Positions 1 to 11,034 of a DNA stretch of 64,000 nt are shown here, piece by piece. Numbering within the stretch: the stretch's first letter is position 1; each line of letters starts with the position of its first letter. This DNA is from Pyronema omphalodes. Taxonomy: Eukaryota; Ascomycota; Pezizomycetes; Pezizales; Pyronemataceae. The DNA is taken from NCBI GenBank assembly GCA_024516155.1, contig JAJJXM010000012.1, forward strand, positions 62,001 to 126,000, written 5' to 3'. A model generated the notes under the pieces. That model ran no database searches and was not told where the DNA came from. It saw only the letters and a program-made list of their open reading frames with translations. A program made the translations under genes and the position numbers.

Positions 1-1581
1 CCGCGGCCCCGCATTTTGGGGGTTTGTTTTTTGAGCAGACGGTTGATTGTGTCGATCTGGGGGGGGGATTAGCTGGTTGTTTTGTTCTCATTTGTTTGGT
101 AGGGAAGGGACGAAATGGCTCTGGGAGATGAATATGCATGCAAGGGGGTACACACCTTCTCCTCCTCGAGCTTTTGGTCAGTGAGGTTCTTGCGTCTTCG
201 GGCCATCTCGGCTCGTTTTAGTTCTTGTTCTTGGACGGAGAGGGAGACGGCTTTAAGACTGCTGCCTTTGGTTTCTGAGGGTTGCTGTTAGTTTATTGTG
301 CATCTTTATGGAGCTGTGGAAAGCTGTGACAAGCTGCTCTCAGCTTGTCAAAGCTTCACGGGGAAAGACATACCATAACCACTGGGTAACTCCAATAGAT
401 CTGCAGTTGTGATATCTCCCAATTTGGTCCTCTGTCGATTTGTCAACCTGGACATATCAGGAGTGCCCGTCCTGCTAAGAAAGTCTGTTCCCGGAGTGAT
501 TCCTGTGTCATCATCCGAGTCCATTAATTCGTCATCAGTTTCACCTTCCGCGTCTTCATCACCTAGCTCATCTTCCTCATCGATCTCCCCCTCTGCGTCT
601 TCCTCATCGTCTTCTTCCTCCTCCTGGTCCTCGTCCTCATCCTCCTCGGAATCTTCCTGGACTACCTTCCGTCCTCGTGGCATAGTCGTTTTCGAAACCG
701 GTACAGAATGCGGAGTTGCAGAAGCTGAAAGTAATTCTCGAGTATCAGTTCCTGCAGCGGGGGGTGGCGTCCAAGTAGAAGTCGCTTGTCTGAGTTTATC
801 CTTACCTATCTTTAACTTAATAGTCGGTTGTTTATTTTTCGCCGTTGTCTTTGCTGTTATAGCTTTACTTGTAGATATCTTTGTAGCCTGTGGTTGATAT
901 GAGCTCCTTGTCGTCGCAGGTCTACTCCTCTGTGGCCGCCGTTTGGGGGGTGGTGAAACAGAAACAGAGTCCGATGCTGTAAAACGCCGGGATCGGGATC
1001 GGGATGAACCTACTTTTGGTGCTGCTGCTGCTGCGGGTTTCTTGGGGGCCGGTTTGGCGATGGCTCGTCCTCGGGTACCGCTTCCTCGTGATGGAATCGG
1101 TTTGGCTAACGGCTTTAGATCGCTGTCTGAGCCGTCGTCGCTTTCGCCGGGGGCATCTTCGGAGAGGTAGCTAAAGGCAACAAACAAGAGCGGATTAGCT
1201 GGATTCGTTTATACTTCGACTTGGTTGTGATCATCCATCCTCAATAATGCGGTGTTAAACAACGTTGAAGTTGAAAGATATCACCAACTCCTCCTGCTTC
1301 TCCTTCACCACCGACAATGCCGGATTCAAAACTGAAACCTCATAGCTAAACCTTCAAAATCATAAGAAAACACAGGGCACAAACGATTCCTCAACCTCTC
1401 CCTCAGGAGTATCCTCATCACTCGAGATCTCATCCTCCTCATCATCATCATCTTCCTCCTCTGGCTCCGGGGGTGTAGTCTCCTCAATATCATCGATATC
1501 ACTCAGTTCGCTATCGGACATGCCGTCATCATTATAGTCGGGGCGCCTGCGCTTAACAGGGCTTCGAAGTTGTGGGGTCAT
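1..1581 (-). CDS. IES2: INO80 chromatin-remodelling complex subunit Ies2 (3' end cut by window edge)
   Basis: Exons read on the minus strand are 1581-1385, 1170-374, 274-156 and 56 to beyond base 1; the phases agree across all three junctions. The protein begins MTPQLRSPVKRRR, followed by acidic and Ser/Pro/Lys-rich disordered stretches. It then carries the conserved core typical of Ies2/PAPA-1 proteins: MSRLTNRQRTKLGD at the end of exon 2, the MARRRKNLTDQKLEEEK helix in exon 3, and DTINRLLKKQTPK in exon 4. Ies2 activates the Ino80 ATPase for nucleosome sliding in the nucleus. The last coding bases lie outside the window. The exon 1/2 junction uses a weak donor (GTTTGT) and a 214-nt intron, so the N-terminal exon is less certain than the rest. 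PEX14/17 lies divergently upstream. Confidence 0.85.
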
Positions 1582-2535
1582 GATATGCCTGTGCGTGTGA
1601 GTGTGAAGCTGTGGATGTGTTGGGAAAGCAGGGAGGTGGATTTTGTCTTTGTCGGAGTTCTGGAACGTTTGGTGAGGTTGGGGGTTAGGCGCGTCGCGAT
1701 GAGGTCGCGATAGGTGAGCTTGATACAGAGACCAACAGGGATGTTGGGGGGATCTAGACTCTTTGGGAAAAACGCGAGTGATACGGGGAAGTGAAAATAT
1801 GAGACAGAAGGAAGGACAGTGTGGACGGCTGGTTTCATGACTCGCTGAGAGATCTGATAACGAATGCACAGAGAATGGCCTCTGGATGAAAGTCAATTCG
1901 GCGTTTGGATGGCCGGTGGGATTTTCATTCTGGCATGGTTTGACTGTAAGGTTTTGTCTTCTGTTTTTCTTTTTATGAATATATTGGAATTAACTGGGCT
2001 GTGAATGACTGAAAGTATGAAATTTCAAAGTATTTTGACACTTTGAGAAAAATCTTTACAGCTGTTGCTTCCGTCGGTTCCCTTGCTTCGGCTCGCCCAG
2101 CGCGGGTCCCATCGGCACTAAGAAACTCTCTTACCATTCTAGCGCAGCTAAACGCAGGTCTATGAACTCGGTCCGGTTGGAGCTGCACATGTCGACGCGG
2201 TTGTGAAGCTGCGCATCGACTTGCTCTACCACGCGTGATCACTCGGTCACAGAATTGCTCGGTAAAGGTCGCGTAAAGGGGTTTACTCTGTGGTCAGCAT
2301 TCACAGGTTCCGAATAAATATGAAATTACTCAAAATTCCCATCTTACGACTGGTAAACTTGAAAATTTCTAAAACTCTTCAGCTTTGTTGTCGTGTGTTG
2401 CAGTTGCACCAGATACCGAGGTCACGGCTTCTTCTGACCGACTAGCGCGTGTACTTCCTGACAGCTCACGAACCGACCTTTCCAACTTCACCACAAGCAC
2501 AGCTCTCTGGTCCAACTGCACATCCAACGCTTCCA
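1582..2535. promoter_or_regulatory. Divergent intergenic region between IES2 and PEX14/17
   Basis: This 954-bp stretch separates two start codons that face away from each other, so it must hold both promoters and both 5' leaders. Short reading frames across it show no domain and no consistent coding signal. No clear TATA box or operator was recognised. Confidence 0.6.
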
Positions 2536-3926
2536 ATGGCCGATGAAAATAATACCAAGCCGACATCTGCGACCAATGAAGCGATCGAAGCGCCCGCAGC
2601 TTCCAAATCCTCCTCTTTCTCCTCTTCCTCGACTTCATCAACAACCGCGCCACCACCAGCAGCAACAGTAGTTACCGAGTCTACTACTCCTACAATGTCG
2701 ACCAAATCCGATGACCCAAAGAATCAGGCAGTCCCCACAAAGTCCGAGCTTCCTGAGGACCTAAAATCAATCCACGACTCACCAGCTCCTAGGGACGGTC
2801 CGATTTCGCAACCTGACGATCAACCAACCGATCCTGAAGAACGCGAAAAGCTCCTCGAAAACGCTATTACCTTCCTAGAACGATCACGCGATGCGCCTTT
2901 AGATCAGAAGCAGGAGTTTTTGCGCGCGAAGGGATTGACCCCCGAGGAAGTTGAGGATCTTATTTTAAAGCTCGAGAGAAAACAACGGAAACGTGAGGGG
3001 AAAAGAAGGGAGAGAAATGGACAGGTATAATATTCGAGTTGTTTTGGATCAAGGAGATCGGAGGTTGACAGGGAATAGCTGGTTCGCGCAGAAAAATCAG
3101 TCCAGCCTGCACAACAACAACAGATTCAACCTCAGCAACAGGTTCAGCCTCAACAGTTCCCTCAGCAACCCGCTCCTACTATTCTTACCTACCCCGAATG
3201 GCTCGCACCGCCGCCCCCTGCTCCCCCGAGACCCCTAGTCACGGGACCTACAATCGTCAAGGCTTTATATTTTGGAGCTGCAACCGCGGCTACAGTGTAT
3301 GGTGCCAATAAGTTTGTCGTCACACCGATGTTGGACGGGTTGACATCGGCTCGTATGGACTTTGCCGAGACGGTGAAGACCAACTTGGATAAATTCACAG
3401 AGTCGCTTATGGAGTTGACACCGTCGGGATATGTCCCGGGAAAGTTTTCTCAGCGTCCCCGTGACTCGGATGAGGAATCGGAAGCTTCTGATATCTCGGA
3501 TCCAAGTGAGCTTTTCCATGTTGATGCTCACACACAGACGGATGAGTCGTTGTTGTTACATGGTGATGAGGATGGAGCTATGACTCCGGATTCAAAGCTG
3601 GAGGAGCTTACGTCCCAGATGAAGGTGTTGGTTGAGAGTCATTCTGATGGAACTGATAATGAGCTCACCTTTTTGCTGGAAGACTTGACGAGCTACCTAG
3701 AAGGTTTGACGTATGATTCGGCGGTGTCGAGCAGTATCTATGCCAGTCCTTTTGGTGGTTTCAGCCAGGGAGGTGATAAGGATAAGGATGACCCAATTTT
3801 GAAGGTCAAGCAGGAGATTAGAAGTGTGAAGGGAGTGTTGTTGAATACGTAAGTTTTTCATCACCGTATATTACCCTCATACATAGCTGACACCATAATA
3901 GGAAGAACTTCCCGGCGATCAGGTAG
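2536..3926 (+). CDS. PEX14/17: Peroxin 14/17 (Pex33-type), peroxisomal docking protein
   Basis: Exons are 2536-3024, 3106-3848 and 3902-3926, giving 418 aa. The ATG at 2536 is chosen because the conserved protein starts there; an upstream in-frame ATG at 2449 only adds a nondescript leader. Residues about 100-148 form the Pex14 N-terminal helix domain (ENAITFLERSRDAPLDQ...LRAKGLTPEEVEDL), which binds Pex5 and Pex19 in the family. A Gln/Pro-rich linker follows, then TYPEWLAPPPPAPPRP, a hydrophobic stretch near residues 209-230, and the segment VVTPMLDGLTSARMDF, all like fungal Pex14/17. The C-terminus reads IRSVKGVLLNTKNFPAIR across the last intron. It should act at the peroxisomal membrane in matrix-protein import. 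Pex14 proper is the alternative, but the YPEW/LTSAR core favours Pex14/17. Confidence 0.85.
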
Positions 3927-5551
3927 GACATGACCACCGGTGTTAGTTGAGGAGGGGTTTTAGTAATAATATTTGGATACGACGACGATTTACAGCGAAT
4001 TTGGAATGGCATGAGCATGAGCATGAGCATGATACCAAGGGATTACAGGAAGGGGGCTACAGATGGTCTCTATTTTATTATATGTGGTTTTGAAAGGGTA
4101 GATGAAATTGATACGAAATATATATTTATATATATCTAATTTTGGTTTTATTTTTCCTCGCTTCCGTTCCATCCCCACAAACACTACTTCTACTTCCGGA
4201 GAATATTCGTAAGTGTACCGGAGAGATACTCTGTGGATACAGGGCAGGGCTGAAACCTGCATGGTTCGTTAGACTGTGAATATTGCTCCACAATTGTCAC
4301 CCTCCTTCCGACGAACCTACTTGCATTCATCACATCACATTCACATGCCAAACCTGGTATGTACATTGTATGTACGATCGACATTTGCAACGGGGAGTTC
4401 TCGCCTACATTTCCGCCGAGAATTCATGTGTAATCACCAGAATATCCCGAGACGTCCCGAAGCCCTAGCCCATAGTGTGAATGTGTCGAACACGTCGAAG
4501 CTTCAATCGAACACCTTCCTGGATAGCCCCGTGGTTCGATCATCGGAGTCTAGAAGGGATGCTGTTGCTACATAGAAAATGGGTTTCTCAGTTCTGGGTT
4601 TTATGTGGCTAGAGAGTTGCATATTCTAGCTGGGCTGGATGCTGAGTGTCTGTGCGTATTGATATCAATGATGATGGTCGTTTGCGATACGATAATTATC
4701 TTTCTACAGTCTACAGTCTACAGTCTACAGTCTACAATCCACAGTCTACAGTCTACAGTCTACAGTCTACAGTCTACAGTCTACAGTCTACAGTCTACAG
4801 TCTACAGTCTACAGTCTACAGTCTACAGTCTACAGTCTACAGTCTACAGTCTACGGCCTACGGTCTACACTGTACATGGTATTCACTATTCAGTGTTCAC
4901 CTCAACCTCAAAAGCTGCACCGCCACACACCGGAGCTATGGAAATGGCAAAATTCTCTTGTCTCTTAGCGTTGTAATGGTTAGCTCAATTCGTAACGTTT
5001 CGCCCAAGTCGCTAGCCTTTCTCTCTCACACCTACACCCGGGTGGCAACGATAATTTGTACACAGATGCAAATGTGTCATCCGATGTGATAGAAAATGTC
5101 GATTTAAATCGCCAAAAAAAAGGAAACTAAAAAAAAGAAAAAGAAAAAAAAAATTAAAATATCCGGAAAAATTATCCTGATCTTGTTATGCAGGAAGGCT
5201 AGTGTTCCCGGGTAGACTCTCGCCGCACCGCACTCTGTGACACTGCGGCACTGCGAGGCAAGCCAGGGTTGAAGTGGGGGAATTTTTCCAAGTGTAACAT
5301 CAGCCTGAAAAAAAGCCACACCTGGCAAAACTTACGGGACTCATCTCGTTGAACTGACCACCAACCTGCGCGGATTCTCGTCACCTTGTCTCTAACCCTT
5401 AGCTAGTTTATAATTTGGACTCTCTCTCTCTCTCTCGCTCTCTTTCTCTCTCTCGTCGCCTTCTCTTGCTCCTCTTCATCCTCCTTGATCATCTCATAAC
5501 CACAACACACTCCACTGTCTAGCAGCACAGCACAGCACCCATCTGTCAAAA
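3927..5551. other. Intergenic region with minisatellite and pyrimidine-rich promoter
   Basis: This holds the 3' flank of PEX14/17, a short ATGAGC hexamer run near 4010-4034, the 7-bp minisatellite listed separately, and a CT-rich tract at about 5420-5490. That tract lies just upstream of the aspartate aminotransferase start and is typical of promoters of strongly expressed fungal genes. Short frames here show no coding features. Confidence 0.6.
4703..4870 (+). repeat. TCTACAG 7-bp minisatellite, 24 units
   Basis: Twenty-four consecutive 7-bp units (168 bp) read TCTACAG, with variants TCTACAA, TCCACAG, TCTACGG, CCTACGG and TCTACAC at units 5-6 and at the right end. Because 7 is not a multiple of 3, the array is open in several frames and creates spurious peptides. 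Confidence 0.97.
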
Positions 5552-7262
5552 ATGCTTTCCACTGTCAGATCCGTCGTCGGAAAGTCCAACAACGCTGCTT
5601 CCGCCGTGAAGCTAGCTGTTGCTGCCCGCTCTGTCAGCACTTGGAGTGCTGTTCCCCAAGGTCCTCCTGTATGTTACCCACTCTGCCTAACCCCACTGGC
5701 GTCATGATATGAGTCGTGTGAGCACGCGCCGTCTATGGAGATCCACAGTGCTAATTGATATGATTGAATAGGATGTGAGTATTCCTCTGATCTAGATGTC
5801 TCATTTGCCTGTACCACGGTTATCTAAACGATATTCGTTTCGCTTCCTTAGGCTATTCTCGGTATGTTCACCGGCCTTTGATGATTCATAAGTTTGCTAG
5901 AGCTCTGGAACTGATTGTCATAGGTATCACTGAGGCATTCAAGGCCGACACCAACTCCAAGAAGATCAACCTCGGTGCGTAGTTACAGGCAGTTCCCGCA
6001 GGATTCAACTGTGAATGGCACCCGCAACTCAAACTAACTGGTGAGCAGGAGTTGGTGCTTACCGTGACGATGCCGGCAAGCCCTACGTCTTGCCCTCTGT
6101 CCGCACCGCTGAGGAGCGCATTCTCCAGAAGTCTCTCGACAAGGAGTACGCCGGAATCACTGGTGTCCCCGCTTTCACCAAGGCTGCCGCTGTTCTCGCA
6201 TACGGTGCTCAGAGCCCTGTCCTCGACAACATCGCCATCACTCAGTCTATCTCTGGAACCGGTGCCTTGAGAATCGCTGGTGCTTTCCTCCAGAGACACT
6301 ACCCCTACTCCAAGACCGTCTACCTTCCCAACCCCTCTTGGGCAAACCACAAGGCCGTTTTCAACGACTGCGGTCTTGACGTCAAGACCTACAGATACTA
6401 CAACAAGGAGACCATCGGTCTTGACATTGACGGTCTTTTGGCGGATATCAAGGATGCCCCCAAGAACTCTATCTTCTTGTTGCACGCTTGTGCCCACAAC
6501 CCCACCGGAATTGACCCCACCCCCGAGCAGTGGAGAGCCATCTCTACCGCCATCAAGAACGGTGGACACTTCCCCCTCTTTGACATGGCATACCAGGGAT
6601 TCGCTTCCGGAGACACCAACAAGGACGCCTACGCTCTTAGACACTTTGTTGAGCAGGGACACCAGGTTGCCTTGTGCCAGTCTTTCGCCAAGAACATGGT
6701 ACGTGATACCCCGGAATAACGATAATCCGTGATATGTAACTAACCGCATGCAGGGTCTCTACGGAGAGCGTGTCGGAGCCTTCTCTATCCTCGCCGAGTC
6801 CGCTGAGGAGAAGAAGCGCGTTGACTCCCAGGTCAAGATCCTTGTCCGTCCTATGTACTCCAACCCCCCCGTTCACGGAGCCCGCATTGCTTCCGAGATC
6901 TTGAACGATGCCACCCTCAACCAGCAGTGGCTCGCTGAGGTCAAGGGAATGGCCGACCGTATCATCACCATGCGTGCTCTCTTGAAGGGAAACCTTGAGG
7001 AGCTCGGCTCCAAGCACAACTGGGACCACATCACTTCCCAGATTGGTATGTTCGCCTACACTGGTCTCAAGCCTGAGCAGGTTTCCACCTTGGCCAAGGA
7101 GCACTCTGTCTACGGCACCATGGACGGACGTATCTCTGTTGCCGGAATCACCACTGGTAACGTTAAGTAAGTTTTCCGCAATGTCAGCACATCATAGTAA
7201 GATACAGATGCTAATAATGAAATAGGTACCTTGCTGAGGCCATCCACAAGGTCACCCAGTAA
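5552..7262 (+). CDS. AAT1: Aspartate aminotransferase, mitochondrial
   Basis: Seven exons: 5552-5668, 5772-5774, 5852-5861, 5924-5974, 6049-6698, 6754-7166 and 7226-7262, summing to 426 aa. It interconverts aspartate plus 2-oxoglutarate with oxaloacetate plus glutamate, using PLP. The first ~30 residues ([20 protein letters not shown]...) are basic and Ser/Ala-rich like a mitochondrial presequence. The mature protein opens with [18 protein letters not shown] and contains [33 protein letters not shown] and [16 protein letters not shown], where K275 is the PLP lysine. It ends ...[10 protein letters not shown]. Length and motifs match animal and fungal mitochondrial AATs. Codon use is strongly biased (C-ending codons, GGA for Gly), consistent with high expression. 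The two tiny exons are required to rebuild the invariant PPD-(A/P)-ILG motif. Confidence 0.96.
5772..5774 (+). other. AAT1: 3-nt microexon (GAT, Asp) in aspartate aminotransferase
   Basis: The bases ...GAATAG|GAT|GTGAGT... give a 3-nt exon between a 103-nt and a 77-nt intron. A CTAAT branch-like element sits about 20 nt upstream of its AG. It supplies the Asp of GPP-D-AILG, which is conserved in the family and absent from both flanking exons. Confidence 0.8.
5852..5861 (+). other. AAT1: 10-nt microexon in aspartate aminotransferase
   Basis: TTCCTTAG|GCTATTCTCG|GTATGT gives a 10-nt exon encoding Ala-Ile-Leu and the first base of Gly. Exon 4 (GTATCACTGAGG...) completes the Gly codon and continues ITEAFK. 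Skipping it would both delete the motif and shift the frame. Confidence 0.88.
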
Positions 7263-8354
7263 ATATTTTTCTTCTTTCGCTGGTCGTGTCTCCAAAGTAA
7301 TCAAAAAATTGTTATGTTCATGATGTGTTTTTAGCGGTGTTGTGTCTTTTCTTTTTTTTTTTCTTTTTTTTTTTTTACAATCCTGCAATTCAAGCAGGCT
7401 TCCATTTTTTCTCTCTTTTTCTTTTTTTTTCTGTGGGTATTTTTTGGGATTAGGATGGATGGGATGGGATGGGTAGGATGGGATTGTACTCTTTCTGATT
7501 CTTCTTTCTTCTTTTTCTTCTTCTTTCTTCTGGTTTTTTTGCGTCATGGTGTCGGGGAAACTTAGATCGCTAGACATGAATTAAACGAAAAGTCATTGCA
7601 AAGCTGTTTCTGCCAGAATTTTCTGTCTGTGTTGGGGCTGGGGATGGTGATGAGGGTGAGGGTGAGAAAAAGAGATGCATAGGCGGGCTTTGTTGATCTT
7701 GAAAACTATATCAAAATTCTACATTGAATAATTTAAAGAAAAATCAGTACTTATTTATTGGTAGAAACAACAGGGTGTAACTTTACACATATATTCCATG
7801 AATAACAAGATATTGAAAACATTGCCGGCACATAAAGGTAGCGGATGTAACAGCTGCGGATGTAACGTTAACATAACATCTATATACAGCTATCATATTT
7901 TCATGGAAACGGTACGGTATGGTACGATATGGTACGGTACGGTACGGGATATTCCGCTTTTTATCCCCTCCTCGTTTCCCATCCCCATTCCCTTATTATC
8001 GTTATCGATATCCTTAGACTTATCGTTATCGATATCGCCTAATATCGGCAAGAAAATAGATATACATAGTAGATGATCTACATAAGGCACAGTGGGTACA
8101 GTGGGTAGCACGGTTATGCGGCACAGACACAGACATCGGTAACAGTGCGGCACCCACCGGTACTAGCGCCTCAATGAGTTGAGACTCCAGGCAGGCTGTT
8201 TTTAACTTACTATGGTATTCCTGTGCATAATGGGAGGGGGTTGTGTATGGTGGCTTATCACGAAGGAAGTTGGGGTTTGTATACCTGGAGCGGCATGGGA
8301 TACTGGAACTTGGGATATGGGGATGTGGATGGGGATGGGGATGGGGGTAGCGAT

Positions 8355-8503
8355 GTGGTGGTCAGTAGAGGTCAGTAGTGAAGGTCGGTAATGAAGGTTA
8401 ATAGTAGAGGCCAGTCGTAGAGGTGGGTAGTAAAGGTCTAGTGAAGATTAATAGTGAAGGTCAGTACATAGTAGAGGTCAGAAGTAGAGGTCAGTGGTAG
8501 AGG
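8355..8503 (+). repeat. Degenerate GTAGAGGTCA-type minisatellite
   Basis: About a dozen imperfect repeats of GTAGAGGTCA / GTGAAGGTCA / GTAATGAAGGTTA spaced 10-16 bp. The units vary enough to suggest an old or slowly homogenised array. Confidence 0.75.
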
Positions 8504-9817
8504 TTATATATTTTTTTCCCTACAGCGCGGTACTGGTAAGGTACTGGCTGCTCGAAGTTGGAAGTTAAAAGTTGGGAGTCGAGTATCCTGATATTTCAAT
8601 TACACCTATTATCAGTGGATTTACTATCAGTGAATCTATTATCAGTATATCAGTAAGGGCATAACCTGACGCTTGTAATATAATGTTAGCATCATCCACT
8701 GCTGGTTGCGGGCTGCTGTAATAATGGCTTGGCGGCTTGACAACCCGGCTGCTTGTGGCATGAGAGCTGGTGTTTAGTGTACCTGGTATCTGGTGTATGC
8801 ATCTGTTGTATTCGTTTTTGTATCTATTGTTTATATATATATATTGCGGTATGGAATACCCATTAACTATTACCTACTAACTAGGGGCTCCGAGAGAAAA
8901 AATACAAAGCAAAATAGCGATACTCGAGAAATTATGTATGTATAAACATTAATATCATATACAACAACTTCATTCTTTGGCATCAAATATGACCTTCATT
9001 CCAATATTAGGTAGATCAATTGTAACAGATGATTCATCCAGTGCATTAACCATCTACAATTAACAATACATAATCAATAATCCAAAACCTGTGCCTGACT
9101 TCATTAAATTTCACCAAATTCCATCAACGCCCCCCATTCTGTCCTATCTTGAGATCATGAAGTTCACTATAATCTTTTTTATTTATATCTCCGGAGGATC
9201 TTACCTCGGGGGCCGGGGCATTGATGGAATTATAGGTAGCAAAGAATGACTTGGGTTTTAGGACTATGGCTCCTGTTGTTGATTATTTATATGTTGGTTT
9301 TTGTCTGGTTTTATTTTGGGAGTATAGGAGTCTGAGGAGCATAGGGCATGGGGAATGGGGGATGAGGAATGGAGAATGGGCTCTTGGGATTATGTTTGAT
9401 TGGGTTATACGAGGGCTGTGTGAGAGAGGTGGGATGGGAAGGAAAGGGGGAAAGGGTTAGGTTTATTACACTTTACACGCGCTGTGGTCTGTAAGTGCCA
9501 GTGAAGTTATGAAGTTGTGGCTAAGCTAGGTTGGTGTATACAGTATATAGTATCATTATGATACGTGATTATGGTACGTGATTATAATACGCAATGCAGA
9601 TTTTGAGATATGTATAGTTTAACTACGGGGACATTGTTGAAGTTAAGATTTATAAACAGGAAAGGAAAAGAATAAAAAGAGAATAGATATTGATAAAATA
9701 TCGTAGTTATTATTTATGCATAACGTACCAGGATATAATATGCTTTTATTTTTCTTTCTTAGTGCCGTCAGTCCAACGTCCGTGATGTGGACGGTTTGAT
9801 GTAAACATGGATCCTGT

Positions 9818-10033
9818 GGATCATATGGATTATATGTATAACTTTCGAACCCTCGTACCTTCATACCCGAGTGCCGAATTAAAGTACTTAAGTACATGGC
9901 GATCTCGTGAATCATAAGGCAGTATGATGTTTACAACTGATATTAGCTAAAAAGGTGGCTTTTATAAATGTCAACTGACTATGTATATATTGCGTATATG
10001 TGAATATGCGTCTGTTTGTTCGTTTACTTTATT
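9818..10033 (+). repeat. Diverged direct duplication, copy A
   Basis: Shares an ordered series of blocks with 10084-10291: ATCATATGGATT, ATATGTATAAC, TCGAACC, CCGAGTGCCGAATTAAAG, AGTACATG, TGTCAACTGACTATGT and a TCGT/CTTTATTT tail. The copies lie about 265 bp apart with many substitutions and small indels. Confidence 0.7.
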
Positions 10034-10083
10034 TGCTTTTCGGAATCGTGAGTGCTCCGTGTTCATAATCATGAATCATATGA

Positions 10084-10291
10084 ATCATATGGATTGTATG
10101 GATCATATGTATAACCCTCGAACCCGAGTACCGAATTAAAGCGCCCTAGTACATGATCATCCCATGGAGAACTCAGAAGCATGATATGTTCAGTTGATAC
10201 AAGCTGACAATATTTATCATCAGTCTTTGACGGATGGCTCATGTCAACTGACTATGTTATGTAAATTCGTCTATTTCGTCTATTTATTTTT
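10084..10291 (+). repeat. Diverged direct duplication, copy B
   Basis: Second copy of the block series found at 9818-10033. No coding frame is shared between the copies, so this is a non-coding segmental duplication. Confidence 0.7.
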
Positions 10292-11034
10292 ATTTTATTT
10301 TGTATTCTTGTGATTTCATATAAAAGAAGACCTTTGAAATACGAATCGTACGGCTATTGTTCTTTTCTTTTCCTTTTCTTTTCTTTTTGCTTTGTAATTT
10401 GGATTGGAATGTATTATGCATCAAATATTAGGCCATGGACTAATCTCACGGAATATAGGGTTAACTATAACATACAACTTACAAGGGTAACTTAACCATA
10501 CTGACTATACTAAGTACATGTACTAAATATACCAACTATACAGATACTAACCATACAAACGATACTGACTATACCAACCCATTTCAGCTGGTATGGTAGG
10601 ATATCGAAGTGACACATCATACATGATACATGATACATCAGTTCTCACCATTCCATCTACCGTCTACAATGGACTGTATTTGTATCTGTTTCGCCGCTTC
10701 TAGACTAACTCTCCGTAGATTTTATAGCAAGATCTGTAAGCTCTGCCCGGCTACGGCTACATACAGAAAGGTCTGTAGTTATTTACAGTCAGGCAAGTTT
10801 CTGAAATGATCCTGTGATCACACATTCCATATCCACACCTATATCCATATCCTCATCACATCAATACTCACATCGCATTGCCATCTATGTATCACAACAT
10901 TTGTTTTGGCCCGGAATTTTCAACGTAAATCAAAGAATACATAGGTTGTCCGGATATCGATCACATATGACTCAAAACAATGCGCCAAGACCATATTCTT
11001 TATTTCTTCGGCAATTATGCAAGATGCCCCCCCA

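Larger units (their letters stand above)
7263..11034. other. Gene-free AT-rich region, left part of the 14-kb desert
   Basis: Contains the T-rich 3' flank of the aminotransferase, GGTACG/GGTATG runs near 7915-7950, a GGGGAT run near 8320-8345, a degenerate GAGGTCAGTA-type minisatellite, and a diverged ~210-bp duplication (both listed separately). Short frames have no recognisable domains, no intron-linked continuity and AT-rich low-complexity composition. No gene is supported. Confidence 0.65.

Noticed and set aside
409..897. Plus-strand Ser-rich frame of 162 codons
   Set aside because: It is the mirror of the IES2 acidic (GAA/GAG/GAC) tract read antisense; IES2 has splice continuity and family motifs.
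4605..5089. Two overlapping plus-strand frames of 123 and 147 codons
   Set aside because: Both are produced by the 7-bp minisatellite, giving LQSTVYS-type repeats; no real protein.
5886..6749. 287-codon minus-strand frame opposite the aminotransferase
   Set aside because: Shadow created by strong codon bias of the real gene; no domains and it crosses the real introns.
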